A stretch of 64,000 bases of DNA from Noviherbaspirillum suwonense (GTDB lineage: Bacteria > Pseudomonadota > Gammaproteobacteria > Burkholderiales > Burkholderiaceae_D), in the NCBI RefSeq assembly GCF_900182955.1, contig NZ_FXUL01000013.1, positions 1 through 64,000 on the forward strand, written 5' to 3'. The translations under genes were made by a program, and so were the position numbers. The notes beneath the pieces were generated by a model. That model ran no database searches. It was not told the DNA's origin and saw only the letters and a program-made list of their open reading frames with translations. Below are positions 19,911 through 29,420 of this stretch, one piece after another. How positions within the stretch are numbered: the first letter of the stretch is position 1; every line of letters begins with the position of its first letter.

Positions 19911-21188
19911 TCAATCGACCGACCATAGCAGGTGCGCATCGAGCAGCAGCCGGGCATGGGCGGCCAGCGCGTCGACCTGCGCGGATTCGGCGAGCAGCGC
20001 CGCGTCCTGCGCCTGGCGGCGCGTCAGCAATGCTTCCGGCAGAGTGGCTTCGCCCAGCTGGTAGGCCTTCATCATGGTCGCGGCCTGGCGCTGGCTCTGC
20101 TCGGCGATGCGCTGCATGGTCAGCCAGATCTCGTGGCTGCGGCTGGTTTCCGTGACCAGGCGCCGCGCGGCGAGCGCGACCCTGACCTGCGCCTGCGCCA
20201 GCCGTTCCGACGCCATCGCGGCCCGCAGCGCGGCGCTGTCGGCGTCGGCCGTGCGCGCCGCGCCCGGCAGCGGGAAGGCGATGATCACGCCATAAATGTT
20301 TTCCCGCCCGCCGCGTTCGCGGCTGGCGCGCACGCCGACGGTCGGGTCGGGCATGCGGTCGCTGGCGCTGCGGCTGGCCTGCAGCTGGTACAGGTCCGCT
20401 TCAGCCCGCGCCAGCGTCAGCTCGTGGTTGTCGCCGGTGATTTTGTCGAACCAGAAGTCGGCCGTTTCACGCGGCGCGGGCGGCGCCGGCAGCGCGCCGG
20501 CCTGCGGCTGCGGCAGGCCGGGGTAAGTCGACGCCAGCAGCTGCAGGGCCTGGTCGGCGCGCAGCCGCGACTGCTGCACCAGCGCGGCGACGCGCTGGCT
20601 CTCGGTGTCGGCCTGCAGCAGTTCGAGTTCCGCGGCGTCGCCGGCGCGGACGCGTTTTTCGGCGATGCCCCGCAGGCGCTGCGTGATGTCCTGCTGCTCG
20701 GCCAGCCTGGCGGTCGCCGCGATCTCGCGCAGCGCATCGAACCATTCCTTCATCAGGCTGCGGCCCGCCTCGTGCCAGGCGTCCTCGTACGCCGCCTGCG
20801 CGATGACCGTACCCTTGTCGCCGATCGCGGCATCCTTGTCCGCCTTGCCGAACCAGCGCACCGGCCGCTCGATCACCAGTTCCTGTTCATTGAACCGCTT
20901 GCCGGTTTCGTCGGTGCGGCGGCCCAGCCCTGCACGGACCGACCATTCATGCGGACCGGCCTGCAGCCGGGTGCGGCTGGAGGCGGCCAGGTCGATGTTG
21001 AACGTGCTGGAGCGCAGCTGCGGCAGGCTGGCCAGCGCCTGCCGCGCGACCGGCTCGGGCGGCAGGACAGACAGCGGCTCGCTTGCCGCGGCATGCTCGC
21101 TGGCATACGCGGTAGCGGCAGCCGCATTGCCGGACAGCGCTGCGAGCAGCGCCAGCAGTATCAGCAGCAGGCGTGATGGGGATGTCAT
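19911..21188 (-). CDS. TolC-family outer membrane efflux protein (CusC/CzcC-type)
   Basis: 425 aa from the ATG at 21188, which overlaps the DUF3240 stop (ATGA) and begins a signal peptide ending near GNAAAATA. The two coiled-coil outer-membrane-efflux repeats cover about residues 60-220 and 235-420, with ELELLQADTESQRVAAL and TLPEALLTRRQAQDAALL marking equivalent helices. It should be the outer-membrane channel of the heavy-metal RND pump encoded just upstream. It is somewhat short for TolC but in the range of CzcC-like proteins. Confidence 0.88.
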   Translation of the reverse strand: MTSPSRLLLILLALLAALSGNAAAATAYASEHAAASEPLSVLPPEPVARQALASLPQLRSSTFNIDLAASSRTRLQAGPHEWSVRAGLGRRTDETGKRFNEQELVIERPVRWFGKADKDAAIGDKGTVIAQAAYEDAWHEAGRSLMKEWFDALREIAATARLAEQQDITQRLRGIAEKRVRAGDAAELELLQADTESQRVAALVQQSRLRADQALQLLASTYPGLPQPQAGALPAPPAPRETADFWFDKITGDNHELTLARAEADLYQLQASRSASDRMPDPTVGVRASRERGGRENIYGVIIAFPLPGAARTADADSAALRAAMASERLAQAQVRVALAARRLVTETSRSHEIWLTMQRIAEQSQRQAATMMKAYQLGEATLPEALLTRRQAQDAALLAESAQVDALAAHARLLLDAHLLWSVD

Positions 21189-21505
21189 TGCAGCCTTCCA
21201 AAAGCGATGAGGGGCGCGATCCACCAGGCAACGTCCCGGTTGCGCAGTTCGCGGCCCAGCGCGGCGACCAGCAGGCGCAGGCCGGCTTCGGCGCCGGCGA
21301 TCAGCACCAGCTTGCGCCGCGCGCGTCCCTGCACCTTTTCCATCGCCGACAGCAGCGACGCGCCCTGCCCCATGCCTTCCGCATCTACCACGGAAAAGCC
21401 GCCGGCCCATTCCGGGTGCCGCAGCAGGAAGTCCAGCACATCCTCTTCCAGCGCAACGGGGATGGCCAGCGTGAGCAGCGCATCGTGCAGGGATTCGTCT
21501 GTCAT
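21185..21505 (-). CDS. DUF3240 family protein of metal RND operon
   Basis: 106 aa. It is part of a longer open frame, but the ATG at 21505 overlaps the RND stop (ATGA) and its own stop overlaps the TolC-like start (ATGA). The sequence begins MTDESLHDALLTLAIP and contains an acidic stretch LEEDVLDFLLRHPEWAGGFSV, like the small DUF3240 proteins found beside cusA/czcA. The fold resembles PII-like regulators in known members, but the function is not established. Cytosolic. Confidence 0.8.
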   Translation of the reverse strand: MTDESLHDALLTLAIPVALEEDVLDFLLRHPEWAGGFSVVDAEGMGQGASLLSAMEKVQGRARRKLVLIAGAEAGLRLLVAALGRELRNRDVAWWIAPLIAFGRLQ

Positions 21506-24500
21506 GGCAGTCTTTCGTCCGGCGCCGGCACGCCATAGCGCTGGAACAGGATGGGCAGCAGGATCAGCGTGAGCATGGTGGCCGACACCAGGCCGCCGAT
21601 GACCACGATGGCGAGCGGGCGCTGGACCTCGGAGCCCGGCCCGGTGGCCAGCAGCAGCGGTATCAGCCCGAAGCCGGTGATGCTGGCGGTCATCATCACC
21701 GGCCTGAAGCGCCGGCGCGCGCCCTCGGAAACGACGTCGGCCAGCGCCGCGCCGCGCGCCACCATCTGGTTGAAGCAGGTGATCATCACCAGGCCGTTGA
21801 GGACGGCGATGCCCATCAGCGCGATGAAGCCGATCGACGCCGGCACCGACAGGTATTCGCCGGTCGCGGCCAGCGCGATCACGCCGCCCAGCAGCGCAAA
21901 CGGGATGTTGACGAACACCAGCAGCGACTGCCTGATGCTGCCCAGCGTCGTGAACAGCAGGAAGAAGATCAGCGCCAGCGCGATCGGCACGACCACCATC
22001 AGCCGCGCTGCGGCGCGTTGCTGGTTCTCGAATTGCCCGCCCCACGACAGCCGGTATCCGGCGGGCAGCCTGACCGCCTGCTCCACCCTGGCCCTGGCCT
22101 CGTCGACGAAGCCGACCAGGTCGCGCCCGTGCACGTTGGCGCGCACGACCACCATGCGCGACGCATTTTCATGCTCGACCTTGACCGGTCCGTCGACCAT
22201 GCGCAGCGTGGCCAGCGCGCTGAGCGGCACCGGACTGCCTTCGCTGACCGGCAGCCGCAGCTGCGCAAACAGCTCCCTGGACATCTGCAGCTGGTCGTTG
22301 CCGCGGATGATCAGGGGCAGGCGCCGGCCCTGCTCGATGACGACGCCGGCAATCCGGCCCTCCACCAGCATGCGCAGGTCGTCCTGCACCTGTTCGACGC
22401 TGAAGCCGAGCCGTCCCGCGGCTTCGCGGTCGATGTCCACCTGCAGGTATTGCACGCCCTCGTTCCTGACCATCAGCACGTCCTGGCTGCCGCCGATCTC
22501 CCTGACCTGCTTCAAAATTTGCTCGCCGATGCCGGCCAGGACCGCGTTGTCCGGGCCGTAGACCTTGATGGCGAGGTCGCCGCGCACGCCCGACAGCATT
22601 TCCGAGGTGCGCATCTCGATGGGCTGGGTGAAGCTGAAATTCATGCCGGGGAATTCCGCGGTGACCGCGCGCAGCGCATCGATCAGCGCGTCCCTGTCCG
22701 GGCTGCGCCATTCGTCGCGCGGCTTCAGCACCAGGAAGGCGTCGGACTCGTTCAGGCCCATCGGGTCCAGGCCGAGTTCGTCGGAACCGGCGCGGGCGAC
22801 GATGCTGCGCACTTCGGGCACCACCTCCAGGATGCGCCGCTGCACCGCCAGGTCCATCCGGGCGGAGTCCTGCAGGTTGACCGAGGGCATTTTCTCGATC
22901 TGCATGATGATGTCGCCTTCGTCCAGCGTCGGCATGAAGGACTTTCCCAGCAGCGGGAACAGGGCCGCCGTCAGCAGCAGCGCCGCCACCGACGCGCCGA
23001 TCACGAGCCGCCCGTTGCGCAGCGCCCGCGCCAGCAGCCCAAGGTAGCCCGCTTCCAGCCGCCGCACCAGCCAGGGCGCCGGCCCGTGGCTGGCCTTGAG
23101 CAGGTAGGACGCGATGACCGGTATGACGGTGAGCGACAGCAGAAGCGACGCGCCCAGCGCGAACGTGATCGTCATCGCGACCGGCGCGAACAGCTTGCCT
23201 TCCAGTCCCTGCAGCGACAGCAGCGGCAGGAACACGATCATGATGATGACGATGCCGGCCGTGACCGGCACCGCGACTTCGCAGACCGCGCGGTAGATGA
23301 CATTCAGCCGGGACAGCACGGGCCGCTCCGGGTCGCTGCCATGGGCCTCGATATTCTCGACCACGACCACGGCGGCGTCGACCAGCATGCCGATCGCGAT
23401 GGCCAGGCCGCCGAGCGACATCAGGTTGGCGCTCAGCCCGTAGGCCTGCATCAGGACGAAAGTGGCAAGCGCGGACAGCGGCAGGATGCAGGCCACCACC
23501 AGCGCCGAGCGCACGTTGCCGAGGAACAGGTACAGCAGCACGACGACCAGCACGGTGGCTTCCGCCAGCGCCTTGGTGACCGTCGAGACCGCGCGCTCGA
23601 CCAGGCTGCCGCGGTCGTAGAACACCTTGACGGTAGTGCCTTCGGGCAGTGTTTTTTCCATTTCCGCCAGCCGCTCGCGCACCTGGTCGACGAGCTTCTG
23701 CGCATTGGCCCCGCGCATGGCCAGCACCAGGCCCTCGACCGCTTCCTCCCTGCCGTCCCGGGTCACGGTGCCGTAGCGCGTCATCTGGCCGATGCGCACG
23801 GCGGCGATGTCGCCCAGCCTGACCGCGTAGCCGTCGCGGACCTGGACGGCGATGGCGCGCACGTCGTCGAGGCTGCGTATGCTGCCGTCGCTGCGGACCA
23901 GGAGCGATTCCTCGCCGGCGGAAAGGCGGCCGGCGCCGTCGTTGCGGTTGTTCGCCTCCAGCGCGGCCTGCAGCTGGGCCAGCGATATCTTGCGCGCGGC
24001 CATCGCCTCGACATCCGGCACGACCTCGAAACTCTTCACCAGCCCGCCCAGCGAATTGACATCGGCGACGCCGGGAATGCCGCGCAGCTGCGGCCGTATC
24101 GTCCATTCCAGCAGGCTGCGCTTTTCCATCGGGCCGAGCGGGCCTTCGATGGTGAACATGAAGACCTCGCCCAGCGGCGTGGTGATGGGCGCCAACCCGC
24201 CGCTGACCGAGGACGGAAGGTCCTTGAGCACGTTGCCCAGGCGCTCGCTGACCTGCTGCCGCGCCCAGAACACGTCGGTGCCTTCCTGGAAATCGAGGGT
24301 AATGTCCGCGATCGCATATTTCGACTGGGAGCGCAGCATGACCTGCCGCGAGATGCCGAGCAGCTCCTGCTCGATGGGCGTGACGATACGGGCCTCGACT
24401 TCTTCCGGCGTCATGCCGGGCGCCTTCATGATCAGCTTGACCTGGGTGCTGGAGACATCCGGGAACGCGTCGATCGGCAGGTTGCGGAACGCGTCGATCC

Positions 24501-24579
24501 CGACGCCCGTCATCAGCACGGCGAGCACCAGCACCAGCAGCCGCTGGGACAGCGAAAAGGCGACGAGGCGGTTCAGCAC
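21502..24579 (-). CDS. Heavy-metal efflux RND permease (CusA/CzcA family)
   Basis: 1025 aa, starting with GTG at 24579 that overlaps the adaptor's TAG by 1 nt. It is an inner-membrane proton-driven pump with twelve transmembrane segments. The TM4 stretch GGLAIAIGMLVDAAVVVVEN keeps the Asp and Glu of the proton relay. The porter region has FMPTLDEGDI, DPMGLNESDAF and RTSEMLSG. The first and third resemble CusA/CzcA generally. DPMG..SD is closer to divalent-metal CzcA-type pumps, while TM4 lacks the extra Asp of CzcA and is Cus-like. The metal substrate therefore remains open. Confidence 0.93.
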   Translation of the reverse strand: MLNRLVAFSLSQRLLVLVLAVLMTGVGIDAFRNLPIDAFPDVSSTQVKLIMKAPGMTPEEVEARIVTPIEQELLGISRQVMLRSQSKYAIADITLDFQEGTDVFWARQQVSERLGNVLKDLPSSVSGGLAPITTPLGEVFMFTIEGPLGPMEKRSLLEWTIRPQLRGIPGVADVNSLGGLVKSFEVVPDVEAMAARKISLAQLQAALEANNRNDGAGRLSAGEESLLVRSDGSIRSLDDVRAIAVQVRDGYAVRLGDIAAVRIGQMTRYGTVTRDGREEAVEGLVLAMRGANAQKLVDQVRERLAEMEKTLPEGTTVKVFYDRGSLVERAVSTVTKALAEATVLVVVLLYLFLGNVRSALVVACILPLSALATFVLMQAYGLSANLMSLGGLAIAIGMLVDAAVVVVENIEAHGSDPERPVLSRLNVIYRAVCEVAVPVTAGIVIIMIVFLPLLSLQGLEGKLFAPVAMTITFALGASLLLSLTVIPVIASYLLKASHGPAPWLVRRLEAGYLGLLARALRNGRLVIGASVAALLLTAALFPLLGKSFMPTLDEGDIIMQIEKMPSVNLQDSARMDLAVQRRILEVVPEVRSIVARAGSDELGLDPMGLNESDAFLVLKPRDEWRSPDRDALIDALRAVTAEFPGMNFSFTQPIEMRTSEMLSGVRGDLAIKVYGPDNAVLAGIGEQILKQVREIGGSQDVLMVRNEGVQYLQVDIDREAAGRLGFSVEQVQDDLRMLVEGRIAGVVIEQGRRLPLIIRGNDQLQMSRELFAQLRLPVSEGSPVPLSALATLRMVDGPVKVEHENASRMVVVRANVHGRDLVGFVDEARARVEQAVRLPAGYRLSWGGQFENQQRAAARLMVVVPIALALIFFLLFTTLGSIRQSLLVFVNIPFALLGGVIALAATGEYLSVPASIGFIALMGIAVLNGLVMITCFNQMVARGAALADVVSEGARRRFRPVMMTASITGFGLIPLLLATGPGSEVQRPLAIVVIGGLVSATMLTLILLPILFQRYGVPAPDERLP

Positions 24580-25856
24580 TATTGCGCTCCCGCGGGCCTG
24601 GCGGCGGGCTTGGCTGCCGGCCTGGCTTCGGGCGCAGGCGCAGGTTTTGGTTCGGGCATCGCTTCGGCGCCCAGTCCCAGCCAGCTGCCCTTCAGGGCAA
24701 CCACGCCCCTGACCGCGACGGCGGACCCCGCAGCCAGCTTGCCGGCCACGGGCCTGACCCAGGTCCTGCCCGCGCCGCCCTGCACCACGTCGACCTTCAC
24801 CGCCTCGAAGCCCTGTTCATTGCGCACGAACACGAACGACGCATCGCCATGGCGCACGATGGCCGCCGCCGGCACGCCGAGGCTGTCCGGCACGACGCTG
24901 GGACCGCCATAACGGGCTTCGACGAACTGGTTGGGCTTGAGACAGGCGGGGTCGCCCAGCAGGCGCGCGCGGATGACCGTGTTCTGGTTCGCCGCGTTGA
25001 CCTGCGGCGCGATCGCGACGACCCTGGCCGGTCCGCATTCGCCGACCTGGACCTGGTCGCCGACCCGGATCTGCGCTGCCTGCTGGCGCGACGCCTGCAG
25101 CTCGATCCAGGCCGCCGCGCCGGTGCTGATGGAAGCCACAGGCATGCCGGCGTCGATGCGCTGGCCGGCATGGATGTCGAGCGACACCAGCGTCCCGCGG
25201 GCGCCGGCGACGATGGTCAGCTGCGGCGCCAGGGTGTTGCTGCCGGCCAGCTTGCGGATCGCCGCTTCGCTCATGCCGCTGGCGCGCAGCGCCTGGCGCC
25301 GCTCGCTTGCGGCCAGTTCGGCCTGCATCGCCACGCCGCGCGTGTCCTGCAGCCGGGAGCGGGAGATGATGCCCTCGGCAAACAGGCTTTCGTCGCGCGC
25401 CAGCTTTTCGCGCGCCAGCCTGGCCTGGATCGCCAGCTGCAGGTAATCGCGCTGCGCTTCCATCAGCGGCTGGCTGAACAGCGTGGCGACCGGCGTGTCC
25501 CGCTCCACAGCCTGCAGCGTGTCCACCAGCACCTGCTGGACGATGCCGCCCACGGCGGGGCTGACGATGGCGAGCGCGCCCGGCGGCGTCACGACGGTGC
25601 CCGACAGCCGCTGGCCGCCGTCGCCCGCCGCGTCCTTGCTTGCTTCCTTGCCGGCGTCGGCCGGCGCCGCCGGCGCGGTCTGTATGCCCGAGCGCTCGAT
25701 CTGCGCCTTGCTCAACGGTATCTGCGCAGGCGGCAGGCCCTGCGCAAGCGTCTGTCCGGCGGTTGCCAGCAGCGCAGCCGCCAGCAGCGCGGCCACCGGC
25801 AGCCGCAGCCGTCGGTGCAGGCGGATCGGTCGGACGGCGCGGCTTTGCTGGATCAT
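24579..25856 (-). CDS. Efflux RND periplasmic adaptor (CusB/CzcB family)
   Basis: 425 aa from the ATG at 25856. Signal peptide ends near ATAGQTLAQ. The adaptor has lipoyl-like halves (VVTPPGALAIVSPAVGGIVQQV and GTLVSLDIHAGQRIDAGMPV) around a long alpha-hairpin (about residues 120-215), a beta-barrel, and a membrane-proximal domain. The last 35 residues are an Ala/Pro/Lys-rich tail. No His- or Met-rich metal-binding extension is present. It is the first gene of the adaptor-RND-DUF3240-TolC operon and is divergent from a two-component system. Confidence 0.9.
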   Translation of the reverse strand: MIQQSRAVRPIRLHRRLRLPVAALLAAALLATAGQTLAQGLPPAQIPLSKAQIERSGIQTAPAAPADAGKEASKDAAGDGGQRLSGTVVTPPGALAIVSPAVGGIVQQVLVDTLQAVERDTPVATLFSQPLMEAQRDYLQLAIQARLAREKLARDESLFAEGIISRSRLQDTRGVAMQAELAASERRQALRASGMSEAAIRKLAGSNTLAPQLTIVAGARGTLVSLDIHAGQRIDAGMPVASISTGAAAWIELQASRQQAAQIRVGDQVQVGECGPARVVAIAPQVNAANQNTVIRARLLGDPACLKPNQFVEARYGGPSVVPDSLGVPAAAIVRHGDASFVFVRNEQGFEAVKVDVVQGGAGRTWVRPVAGKLAAGSAVAVRGVVALKGSWLGLGAEAMPEPKPAPAPEARPAAKPAARPAGAQ

Positions 25857-25904
25857 GGTGCGGCTGCCTTGAAGGTGCGGGTAAGCCCTATACTGGCATC
25901 CAGT

Positions 25905-25923
25905 GCTTAAGGAGTTCTTAAGC
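25905..25923. promoter_or_regulatory. Candidate operator between efflux operon and two-component system
   Basis: Perfect inverted repeat GCTTAAG-N5-CTTAAGC centred in the 119-bp space between the divergent adaptor and response-regulator starts. Its symmetry and position fit the binding site of the adjacent OmpR-type regulator, controlling both transcripts. Confidence 0.5.
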
Positions 25924-25975
25924 ATCCCCAGATAACATGCCGTCTCTGCAGCCAGGTTGGTCCTTGTCAGTCCTT

Positions 25976-26653
25976 ATGCGCATATTGCTGGTAGAAGACG
26001 ATCCGCAACTCGGCCGCGCGACCCAGATCGGCCTGGAACAGCGCGGGCACGTGGTCGACTGGGTGCAGAATGCGCCGAGCGCGCTGACCACGCTGGCCAC
26101 CCATCACTACGAATGCCTGCTGCTGGACCTCGGGCTGCCCGGCGGCGACGGGCTGGCCGTGCTGCAGAAGTTGCGCGGCGACGGGTTTCGCGAAGCGATC
26201 CTGATCGTCACCGCGCGCGACCAGGTGGCCGACCGCGTCGGCGGCCTCGACAGCGGCGCGGACGACTTCGTCATCAAGCCGTTCGACCTCGACGAGCTGG
26301 CCGCGCGCATCCGTTCCGCGACGCGGCGGGCGCACGGGCGCACCCGCGAAATGATCCATCATGACGATCTCGCGGTCGACGTGGCCGCGCGCGTCGTGCG
26401 CCGCCACGAGGAAACGATACTGCTGAGCCCCAAGGAATTCGCCCTGCTGCTGCGCCTGCTCGAACAGGCCGGGCAGACCCTGACCCGGGCGCAGCTGGAG
26501 GAAACGCTGTACGGATGGGGCGAGGAAGTCGAAAGCAATGCGATCCAGGTGCATGTGCATCACCTGCGCAGGAAGCTGGGCAGGAAGCTGATCCGCACCG
26601 TCCATGCGATCGGCTACACGATAGACCGCCCGGCCAGCGTGCAGGCGCAATGA
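25976..26653 (+). CDS. OmpR-family response regulator
   Basis: 225 aa from the ATG at 25976 (MRILLVEDDPQLG); the short upstream extension is not favoured. Receiver domain residues 1 to about 115 have the acidic pair DD, the phosphoacceptor Asp in CLLLDLGLPGGDG, the Thr in VTAR and the Lys in DDFVIKPFD. The C-terminal winged helix (about 130-220) ends with the HVHHLRRKLGRKLIRTVHAIGY recognition-wing region. It is most like QseB/PmrA-type regulators. The stop overlaps the kinase start (ATGA). Confidence 0.93.
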   Translation: MRILLVEDDPQLGRATQIGLEQRGHVVDWVQNAPSALTTLATHHYECLLLDLGLPGGDGLAVLQKLRGDGFREAILIVTARDQVADRVGGLDSGADDFVIKPFDLDELAARIRSATRRAHGRTREMIHHDDLAVDVAARVVRRHEETILLSPKEFALLLRLLEQAGQTLTRAQLEETLYGWGEEVESNAIQVHVHHLRRKLGRKLIRTVHAIGYTIDRPASVQAQ

Positions 26654-28044
26654 CGAAAACGCCCGCGCCGTCGCATGCCCCCGCCAGCTGGTCCGTCCGG
26701 CGGGCCATGCTCGCCATGCTGCTGCTGCTGACCCTGGTGGTCTGGAGCATCAGCAGCGTCGTCCTGTATGTCGAGACCCGCCAGGAAAGCCAGAGGCTGT
26801 TCGACCAGTCGCTGGAGGAAACCGCGCACCTGCTGCTGGTGCTGGCGGACCATGAGATCGAGGAACTTGCCGTGACGCCGTCGCACCCGCCGATGGAAGG
26901 CCACGATGTCGCCGACGGCCGCTACCTGCTGTTCCAGGTCTGGGACGCGAACGGCGTGCTGCGCTACAAGAACAAGGGCGCGCCCGACCAGCCCTTCGCC
27001 GGCGCCGGCGCGGCCGGCTTCGGGAACGTGACGATCGCGGGCGACAACTGGCGGACCTATTCGGCCTGGAATGCGAGCCGCCGGCTGCAGATACAGGTCG
27101 GCGAGTCGGACGCCCACCGCCAGGACATCAGCGAGCGCTTCGCCTACAAGCTCTACCTGTTTGCGCTGCTGATGCTGCCGGTGATGGCCACCGGCATCTG
27201 GTGGATCGTCAGCCGGGTGCTGCGGCCCCTGATGGCGTCGGCGGAGGAGGTGTCGCGCCGCACGCCCAACGACCTGCGCAAGGTGAAGACGGACGGCGCG
27301 CCGGTGGAGCTGCAGCCCCTGCTGCAGGCGATCAACCACCTGTTCGAGCAGGTCAGCAGCACCTTCGAGCGGGAGACGCGCTTTACCGCCGACGCCGCGC
27401 ACGAGCTGCGCACGCCGCTGGCCGCGATCAAGACCAACCTGCAGGTGCTGCATGGCGCGCGCAGCGAGGAAGAGCGCCGGGAATTCATCGCCGCGCTGGA
27501 CGTCAGCGTGGACCGCTCGACCCGCCTGGTGGGCCAGCTGATGACGCTGGCGCGGCTCGACCCGCAGCAGCGGCCGGCGGCGCTCGGCGAGGCGGACCTG
27601 GCCGCAACCATCGGGCAGCAGATGCCCGAATTCAGGCGGCAGGCCGAGCAGCTGCAGCTGCACCTCGTCGCCGACCTCGCCCCCGTGCGCTGCCTGCTCG
27701 ATCCCGACAGCTTCCGGGTCCTGCTGCGCAACCTCGTCGACAACGCGATGCGCTACACGCCGCGGCACGGCACGGTCAGGCTTTCCTGCCGCGCCGACGG
27801 CCGGCACGCGCTCTTATGCGTCGCGGACTCCGGGCCGGGCATACCGGCCGGGATGCGGGAACGCGTGTTCGACCGCTTCGTCAGGCTTTCCAACACCGGG
27901 ACGCCGGGCAGCGGCCTCGGGTTGTCCATCGTCAAGAACATCGTGGCGGCCCACGGCGCAAGCATTGCGCTGAACGACGGCCCGGACGGATGCGGGCTGC
28001 TGGTCGAAATCCGGTTCGCGCCGGGGCCGGGCGCGGCCGGATGA
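26650..28044 (+). CDS. Sensor histidine kinase (QseC/PmrB-like)
   Basis: 464 aa from the ATG at 26650, overlapping the regulator's stop. Two transmembrane helices (about residues 20-42 and 165-187) enclose a periplasmic sensor of about 120 residues containing LADHEIEELAVTPSHPPMEGH, with acidic and His residues that could bind metal. A HAMP-like linker precedes the H-box FTADAAHELRTPLAAIKTN, and the ATPase has NLVDNAMRYTP (N box), GPGIPAGMRERVFDRF and GSGLGLSIVKN (G boxes). It probably controls the divergent metal-efflux operon. Confidence 0.92.
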   Translation: MTKTPAPSHAPASWSVRRAMLAMLLLLTLVVWSISSVVLYVETRQESQRLFDQSLEETAHLLLVLADHEIEELAVTPSHPPMEGHDVADGRYLLFQVWDANGVLRYKNKGAPDQPFAGAGAAGFGNVTIAGDNWRTYSAWNASRRLQIQVGESDAHRQDISERFAYKLYLFALLMLPVMATGIWWIVSRVLRPLMASAEEVSRRTPNDLRKVKTDGAPVELQPLLQAINHLFEQVSSTFERETRFTADAAHELRTPLAAIKTNLQVLHGARSEEERREFIAALDVSVDRSTRLVGQLMTLARLDPQQRPAALGEADLAATIGQQMPEFRRQAEQLQLHLVADLAPVRCLLDPDSFRVLLRNLVDNAMRYTPRHGTVRLSCRADGRHALLCVADSGPGIPAGMRERVFDRFVRLSNTGTPGSGLGLSIVKNIVAAHGASIALNDGPDGCGLLVEIRFAPGPGAAG

Positions 28045-28137
28045 AAACTTGATCCAGTTCCGTGGCTGCGGGCCGGCATACCGGTAGGGTAATGAACCGG
28101 CGCCTGATCCACAGGGCGCCAACTTCAGGAGATCGGC

Positions 28138-28686
28138 ATGAAATGGCGGAACGATGCAACGGCCTACGGCGGGATTTCGATCGCCTTTCACTGGGTCATG
28201 GCGGCGCTGCTCGTCGCGGTTTACGCCTTCATGGAGCTGCGCGGCATTTTTCCGAAGGGAAGCGCCGGCCGGGAACTGATGAAAAACGCGCATTTCATGC
28301 TGGGACTGTCGGTGCTGGCGCTGGCGGCCGCGCGCCTCGCGCTGAACCTGCTGGACCGCGCGCCGCCCATCGCGCCGGAACCGCCGAGGTGGCAGAGCCT
28401 GTCCGGCCATGCAATGCATTACGCGCTCTATGCGCTGATGCTGGGCCTGCCCCTGCTTGGCTGGCTGCTGCTCAGCGCCAGCGGCAAGCCGATCCCGTTC
28501 TTCGGCCTGACGCTGCCGGCGCTGATTGCCGAAAACAGCGATACTGCGGACCTGATCAAGGAAATCCATGAAGCCGGCGCGACTGCCGGTTATTTCCTGA
28601 TCGGCGGCCATGCGGCGGCGGCGCTGTTCCATCATTACGTGAAGAAGGACAACACGCTGCTGCGCATGCTGCCGCGCAGCCGCTGA
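28138..28686 (+). CDS. Cytochrome b561 family protein
   Basis: 182 aa, four transmembrane helices. Histidines expected to bind two b hemes are visible at H18 (IAFHW), H52 (KNAHFML), in LSGHAMHYALY and in the GGHAAAALFHHYV helix. It is preceded by a good AGGAG site. CybB-type proteins pass electrons between quinol and acceptors in the inner membrane. It sits alone between the two-component system and the VIT gene; the upstream gap has a small GGCGCC hairpin (28099-28120) that might end the kinase message. Confidence 0.88.
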   Translation: MKWRNDATAYGGISIAFHWVMAALLVAVYAFMELRGIFPKGSAGRELMKNAHFMLGLSVLALAAARLALNLLDRAPPIAPEPPRWQSLSGHAMHYALYALMLGLPLLGWLLLSASGKPIPFFGLTLPALIAENSDTADLIKEIHEAGATAGYFLIGGHAAAALFHHYVKKDNTLLRMLPRSR

Positions 28687-28730
28687 CGCACGACGCTATT
28701 CATTACGCAGAGATCACTGGAACCGGATAC

Positions 28731-29420
28731 ATGCGGCATACCGAACGACACAGGACACAACATATAGGCTGGCTGCGCGCCGCGGTGCTCGGCGCCAATG
28801 ACGGCATCGTCTCGACCGCCAGCCTCATCGTCGGGGTTGCCGCCGCCAGCGCCAGCCACCCTGGCATCCTGCTGACCGGGATCGCCGGACTGGTGGCCGG
28901 CGCGATGTCCATGGCCGCCGGCGAATACGTGTCGGTCCACTCGCAGGCGGACACGGAAAAAGCTGACCTGCTGCGCGAACGCCGCGAACTCGACGCCGAC
29001 CGCCCGTCGGAGCTGCGCGAACTGACCGCAATCTACGTGGCGCGGGGCGTCGAACGCCAGCTGGCGCAGCAGGTCGCCCATCAGTTGATGGAGCATGACG
29101 ACCTCGGCGCGCACGCCCGCGACGAACTGGGCATGTCAGACATCGTCAGCGCCCGTCCTCTGCAGGCCGCGCTGTCCTCCGCCTTCAGCTTCGCGGTGGG
29201 CGCCATGCTGCCCCTTGCCGTCACGGCGCTGGCGCCGCAGCAGGCGCTGATCACCTACGTCTCGGCCACGTCCCTTGCCTTTTTGGCGCTGCTCGGCGTC
29301 GCTGCCGCCAAGGTGGGCGGCGCTGGCGTCTGGGCCGGCGCCTGGCGCGTCACGTTCTGGGGCGCGCTCGCCATGGCGATCACCGCCGGCGTCGGAAAGC
29401 TTTTCGGCGCGGTGGTCTGA
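28731..29420 (+). CDS. VIT1/CCC1-family metal transporter
   Basis: 229 aa. N-terminal GWLRAAVLGANDGIVSTASLIVGVAAA and the following GLVAGAMSMAAGEYVSVHSQ carry the conserved Asp, Gly and Met of the VIT family. An intervening acidic cytosolic helix region (about residues 80-145) is followed by three more membrane helices. Plant and yeast relatives move Fe2+/Mn2+ out of the cytosol into the vacuole; the bacterial members probably export these metals. The iron operon starts about 380 bp downstream. Confidence 0.88.
   Translation: MRHTERHRTQHIGWLRAAVLGANDGIVSTASLIVGVAAASASHPGILLTGIAGLVAGAMSMAAGEYVSVHSQADTEKADLLRERRELDADRPSELRELTAIYVARGVERQLAQQVAHQLMEHDDLGAHARDELGMSDIVSARPLQAALSSAFSFAVGAMLPLAVTALAPQQALITYVSATSLAFLALLGVAAAKVGGAGVWAGAWRVTFWGALAMAITAGVGKLFGAVV

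Noticed and set aside
22018-24912. A 964-codon plus-strand frame across the RND permease gene
   Set aside because: Shadow of the CusA/CzcA-like gene on the other strand; composition is His/Arg/Gln-rich as typical for antisense translation.
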